A DNA stretch of 6,961 bases, from NCBI GenBank assembly GCA_903924005.1, contig CAIXZV010000435.1:1-6961 (forward strand), given 5' to 3'. Source of the stretch: an uncultured Chloroflexota bacterium (GTDB taxonomy: Bacteria > Chloroflexota > Limnocylindria > Limnocylindrales > CSP1-4). The notes beneath the pieces are model-generated. The model searched no databases. It worked only from the letters and a program-made list of their open reading frames with translations, and had not been told where the DNA came from. Position 1 is the first letter of the stretch. Every line of letters begins with the position of its first letter. This document shows positions 4,317 through 6,961 of this stretch, in pieces. Position numbers and translations under genes: made by a program.

Positions 4317-5423
4317 CTACGGGGTGCTGCCTGCCGGCGCCACCGGCGTCTCGGCCTGCCCCCACATGCGCACGAAGCCCGACTTGTCGGACGACTTGCT
4401 TGCAGACCACGTGGCTGGATCCGAATCCTCAACCGTATAGGAGCCGTTCACGACAACCGGCGGGAGTTCCGTGATGATGGCCTCCCAGTCAGCCGGGACA
4501 TTGTTGGTGGCCGGCGCGGCATCAGCCTTCCAGGGCCCCTGGCCCACAATCTGCCCGCTCGAATCGCGAAGCGTGATGGTGCCGCCAGCCGCTGCGCCCT
4601 TACCGCCGTTCCAGTGATACGTGGCGATTTCGTGCAGACAGTAGGACTTGCCCTGGGTGCTGACCTTGGTCGGCAGGGCGCCGTTGAAGACCGCGTCCGG
4701 GTAGAACTGGTCCACGAACATGACGTAGGGGCCGCTGCAGTTGATCCCGGGAGTTGTGGTGCTGAGGGCCACGGTTGGCGCAATGGTGGACAGTCCAACC
4801 GGTTCCGTCCCCCCGGGCGAACCGGCGGGCGCGGGGGCAAGCAGCTTGCCGCCAAACACCGCGATCCCGATGAGGACGAAGAACACAACGAAGAGCACCA
4901 TGCCGATTAGCCGGGCGAGCTCGGGCTTGGCGATGCCTGGCGGCGGCACGGGGTCCACAAGCGACTCGTATGGCGCCTTCACCGCAGGGTCGGCCTGCTT
5001 CGCCGGCGCCAGCGCGGCCTTCGTCAGGGTCACCGCGCCCTTATCCAGCGTGGCTTTGCCAAACTGCTTGCCGTTGGCCTTGAGCCAGGCGTTGAGATCG
5101 CCAACCCACTTCTTGATGAAGTCTGCTGCCGCATCGGGCAAGCTGCTGGTGTCAAAGGCGAGCTGGCCGTTGGCGATGGATCCCGGCAGCGTGATCGAGA
5201 CCATGCCGCTGCCGATGGTGAGGTTGATCCCGCCGTTCTCGCCAGCGGCGAAACTGATCTCGGGCTCAATCTCGGTGATCCCGAGGTCCAGCTTGCCAGC
5301 CCAGCCAACCTTGCCGGGCTTGATGGTCACCGTCCCGGCGACGCAGTCAACGAAGTCGACAAGGTCCTTTGGTGCACCTTTCGGCAGCGCCGGCTTCGCG
5401 GCCTTGGGGTCAACGTCACCCAT
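4317..5423 (-). CDS. Unrecognised single-pass membrane protein with extracytoplasmic DSDPATWS domain
   Basis: A 368-residue protein with no recognised named family. Residues 1-150 are soluble with no signal peptide, probably cytoplasmic: a beta-rich part (28-90), then an amphipathic helix (98-120) and more strands. A Pro-rich linker leads to one membrane helix (171-193, LIGMVLFVVFFVLIGIAVFGG), then a Ser/Thr/Pro linker and an outer domain (226-357) with Cys229 and Cys262, WNGG (271-274), and NGSYTVEDSDPATWSAS (326-342) followed by GFVRMWG. I recall similar DSDPATWS segments at the ends of uncharacterised exported domains. The N-in/C-out layout resembles a signal-transmitting or scaffold protein, but no catalytic motif is seen. 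Start: the ATG at 5421-5423 has GGAG 9 nt upstream and AGG 5 nt upstream; the GTG at 5445-5447 would add eight residues but lacks an SD. Confidence 0.8.
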   Translation of the reverse strand: MGDVDPKAAKPALPKGAPKDLVDFVDCVAGTVTIKPGKVGWAGKLDLGITEIEPEISFAAGENGGINLTIGSGMVSITLPGSIANGQLAFDTSSLPDAAADFIKKWVGDLNAWLKANGKQFGKATLDKGAVTLTKAALAPAKQADPAVKAPYESLVDPVPPPGIAKPELARLIGMVLFVVFFVLIGIAVFGGKLLAPAPAGSPGGTEPVGLSTIAPTVALSTTTPGINCSGPYVMFVDQFYPDAVFNGALPTKVSTQGKSYCLHEIATYHWNGGKGAAAGGTITLRDSSGQIVGQGPWKADAAPATNNVPADWEAIITELPPVVVNGSYTVEDSDPATWSASKSSDKSGFVRMWGQAETPVAPAGSTP

Positions 5424-5444
5424 CGCGACCTGCTCCCGCTCTGG

Positions 5445-5464
5445 CACCGCAAGGGGCTGCGGTG
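5445..5464 (-). promoter_or_regulatory. Stem-loop in the leader of the bitopic membrane protein gene
   Basis: CACCGCA (5445-5451) and TGCGGTG (5458-5464) form a perfect 7-bp stem with a 6-nt loop, 21 nt upstream of the chosen ATG and 36 nt after the SDR stop. It could be a weak terminator after the SDR gene, a leader structure or an operator. If it folds it buries the alternative GTG start at 5445-5447, which supports the ATG. Confidence 0.4.
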
Positions 5465-5500
5465 ATCCTCTGCATCCTAGTCAGGTGCGCAAGAGCCGTG

Positions 5501-6493
5501 TCAGGTTTGGTCGGTTGGGTCCGGCTCGCCTGTGAGCGCCACGACCGCTTCCCAGAGCGTTCTGCGGTCTGCGGCTGAAAGCCGGGTTGACGGCACTCGG
5601 TCAAACGGGCGCACCCGGCGGTCCAGGAACAGACGACCGGTTGTTGCGCGGGCCCCAGGCGCTGCCGCCAGCCAGAGCATCGTGTCGATGCCCTCTGCGG
5701 CGGTCCGCAATTGGCCGCCCACAAGCTTGGCAAACCCGGGCAGCGATGCCTCGAGACCCGGTGTGTTTGCCCAGCCCGGGTGCATGGCGTTTGCGACCAC
5801 ACGGGCGCCCGGCGTGGTCCCGTGCAGGCGGCGCGCCCACTCCCGGATCAGCGCCACTTGGGCGCGTTTCGCCCGGGCGTAGGCCAGCGCGCCCTGGTAC
5901 TCGCCCCGCTCGTACGCAAGGTCGTCCAGCGGCAGGGCCTGCGTGTACATCCCGCCCGACGTGACCGCGATGATGCGCGGATCTGGGCTCTCCATCAGGC
6001 GCGGCAGGAGGCTTGACTCCAGAACAAACGGGCCAAGCACCATGATGGCGAAGGTGCGCTCGAAGCCCTCGGCTGTGACCTCGCGGGTTGGCACCATGGC
6101 GCCTGCGTTGTCCACGATCACGTCGATCTGGGGCACCCGCTCCAGCACCTCTGCGGCAGCCGCGCGAACAGACGCGAGCGACGCCATATCCACGATAACG
6201 GTGGTCACGTTCAGCCCGGGCGTCTCCGCCAACAGCTCGGTCTGGGTGCGCTCAAGCCGCCCGGCGTCGCGGCCAAGCAGCACAAGGTTTGCCCCCATGC
6301 GCGCAAAGGCACTCGCTGCGGCGCGTCCAAGCCCGGACGTGGGGCCGGTCAGGACCACCGTCCGGGCAGCCATGCCGTACGACTCGGCGTCCGGCCAGGC
6401 GAAGAGGCGCCGGCGGAGGCGGAATCCCATCCGGGTGAAGCTTGGGACAACCAGCACTTCGGCTAGATCGTCCGCCAGTGTTTTGATATCCAT
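5501..6493 (-). CDS. DHRS12-like SDR family NAD(P)-dependent oxidoreductase
   Basis: Classical-type short-chain dehydrogenase of 330 residues with the extra N-terminus of the DHRS12-like group (VVPSFTRMGFRLRRRLFAW, 15-33). Cofactor motif TGPTSGLG at 49-56, GRD near 74-76, DNAG at 128-131, catalytic Ser179 in VTSGGMYTQ, and Tyr205/Lys209 in YARAK. SGGMYTQ and HPGWANTPG (238-246) are typical of this group. It should reduce a carbonyl or oxidise an alcohol, probably on a lipid-like substrate (inference). The position that holds the fourth catalytic residue Asn in most SDRs is Met151 (FAIMVLGPF). Start: the ATG at 6491-6493 is chosen because the conserved N-terminus begins right there. An in-frame ATG at 6500-6502 adds three residues. 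The frame stays open to 6607, but that would overlap the divergent gene. No strong SD is visible. Confidence 0.92.
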   Translation of the reverse strand: MDIKTLADDLAEVLVVPSFTRMGFRLRRRLFAWPDAESYGMAARTVVLTGPTSGLGRAAASAFARMGANLVLLGRDAGRLERTQTELLAETPGLNVTTVIVDMASLASVRAAAAEVLERVPQIDVIVDNAGAMVPTREVTAEGFERTFAIMVLGPFVLESSLLPRLMESPDPRIIAVTSGGMYTQALPLDDLAYERGEYQGALAYARAKRAQVALIREWARRLHGTTPGARVVANAMHPGWANTPGLEASLPGFAKLVGGQLRTAAEGIDTMLWLAAAPGARATTGRLFLDRRVRPFDRVPSTRLSAADRRTLWEAVVALTGEPDPTDQT

Positions 6494-6495
6494 CA

Positions 6496-6515
6496 CCCAC
6501 ATCTTCGGATGTGGG
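6496..6515. promoter_or_regulatory. Perfect 8-bp-arm palindrome at the SDR start codon
   Basis: CCCACATC (6496-6503) and GATGTGGG (6508-6515) are perfect inverted arms around TTCG. The element ends two bases before the SDR ATG at 6493 and lies in the 99-bp gap shared with the SRPBCC gene. As RNA it would fold over the ribosome binding region of the SDR; as DNA it has the size and symmetry of a dimeric repressor site. No regulator gene is seen next to it in this window. Confidence 0.6.
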
Positions 6516-6592
6516 ACCCGTCCGGATCGGTGGATGCTGCGAAGAGAGAGGTACAGGGTCCCCGAGCAGGACCCGATGGAGACCACGACACC

Positions 6593-6961
6593 ATGCCCCG
6601 ACTGCACGAGACGATCGACACAGGACTGCCAATCGACGAGACGTTTGCCTTCGTCGCCGACTTTGCCAATAACGCCATCTGGGACCCCAACAGCGCCACG
6701 TCCGTGCGGATTGGCGATGATGCCGCCGCGGGCGGACCGGTTGGCGTTGGCGCCCGCTATGCGCTCAGCGTGCGCCAGGGCGGCAAGTTTGTGCCGATGG
6801 AATACCGGGTCACCGCCTGGGAGCCCGGCCGTCGCGTCGTCCTTGAGGGCGCTGGATCGGGCGTTCGCGCCACGGACGACATCCGCTTTGAGGCCACCCC
6901 CACCGGCACCCGCGTGGACTACACGGCCGACATCAGCCTGACGGGTCTCATGCGGCTCGCC
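6593..6961 (+). CDS. SRPBCC-fold (START/polyketide cyclase-like) protein, 5' part only
   Basis: The first 123 residues of a helix-grip (Bet v 1/START-like) protein that binds hydrophobic ligands in a cavity; the gene continues past the right edge, with about 25-40 residues expected to be missing. Visible: strand HETIDTGLPIDETFAFVADF (5-24), the characteristic W-D-P-N after the first helices (IWDPNS, 29-34), VGVGARYALSVRQGGKF, EYRVTAWEPGRRVVLEG with the family's W-x-P-x-R-R/V pattern, and GSGVRATDDIRFE. The ATG at 6593 has GGAGA 10 nt upstream. It is divergent from the DHRS12-like SDR. I recall such pairs in other high-GC bacteria, often near cyclopropane-fatty-acid synthase and DUF1365 genes, so a role in lipid modification is a reasonable inference. 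Those partners would lie beyond the right edge. Confidence 0.88.
   Translation, partial: MPRLHETIDTGLPIDETFAFVADFANNAIWDPNSATSVRIGDDAAAGGPVGVGARYALSVRQGGKFVPMEYRVTAWEPGRRVVLEGAGSGVRATDDIRFEATPTGTRVDYTADISLTGLMRLA

Noticed and set aside
6494..6607. Upstream extension of the SDR frame to 6607
   Set aside because: It would overlap the start of the divergent SRPBCC gene and run through the palindrome; homologous N-termini of the DHRS12-like group begin at about 6493.
5943..6941. Plus-strand open frame of 332 codons opposite the SDR and overlapping the SRPBCC gene
   Set aside because: Ser/Arg/Thr/Pro-rich shadow. The SDR on the other strand has all cofactor motifs, and the SRPBCC frame has clear family features.

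Overview
The window is GC-rich bacterial DNA with tightly packed genes and GC-ending codons. Gene content (DHA2-type efflux protein, HxlR regulator, DHRS12-like SDR beside an SRPBCC protein, an exported bactofilin-like protein, and a small membrane protein with a GSFMTG motif) suggests a high-GC environmental bacterium. Chloroflexota or Actinomycetota fit best, with a slight lean to Chloroflexota. This is an inference from protein style, as there is no rRNA or marker gene here.

Layout. 1-1080: the 5' part of an MFS drug-efflux gene (minus strand, cut by the left edge), divergent across only 33 bp from a MarR-type repressor. 1142-2058: an HxlR-type redox/electrophile regulator (minus), divergent from a SnoaL-like ester cyclase, with a promoter and nested palindrome between them. 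2059-2393: mostly non-genic, with a hairpin after the cyclase and one doubtful small ORF. 2394-3140: a 61-residue two-helix membrane protein and a cysteine-rich lipoprotein, both plus strand. 3168-3221: two stem-loops between convergent genes. 3229-5423: two minus-strand envelope genes, an exported bactofilin-like beta-repeat membrane protein and an unrecognised bitopic membrane protein, separated by a perfect 10-bp-arm palindrome. 5501-6493: a DHRS12-like SDR (minus), divergent from an SRPBCC-fold protein that runs off the right edge.

How the genes fit together. Three divergent pairs dominate. Two are regulator/target pairs (MarR-MFS and HxlR-cyclase) of the kind that answer toxic small molecules. 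The third (SDR-SRPBCC) looks like a small-molecule or lipid-modification pair. The middle of the window (2394-5423) is rich in membrane and exported proteins of unknown role: small membrane protein, lipoprotein, exported bactofilin-like protein and bitopic protein. That cluster is the part most likely to hold something undescribed. I see no CRISPR, transposase, integrase, tRNA, rRNA or recognisable defence system.
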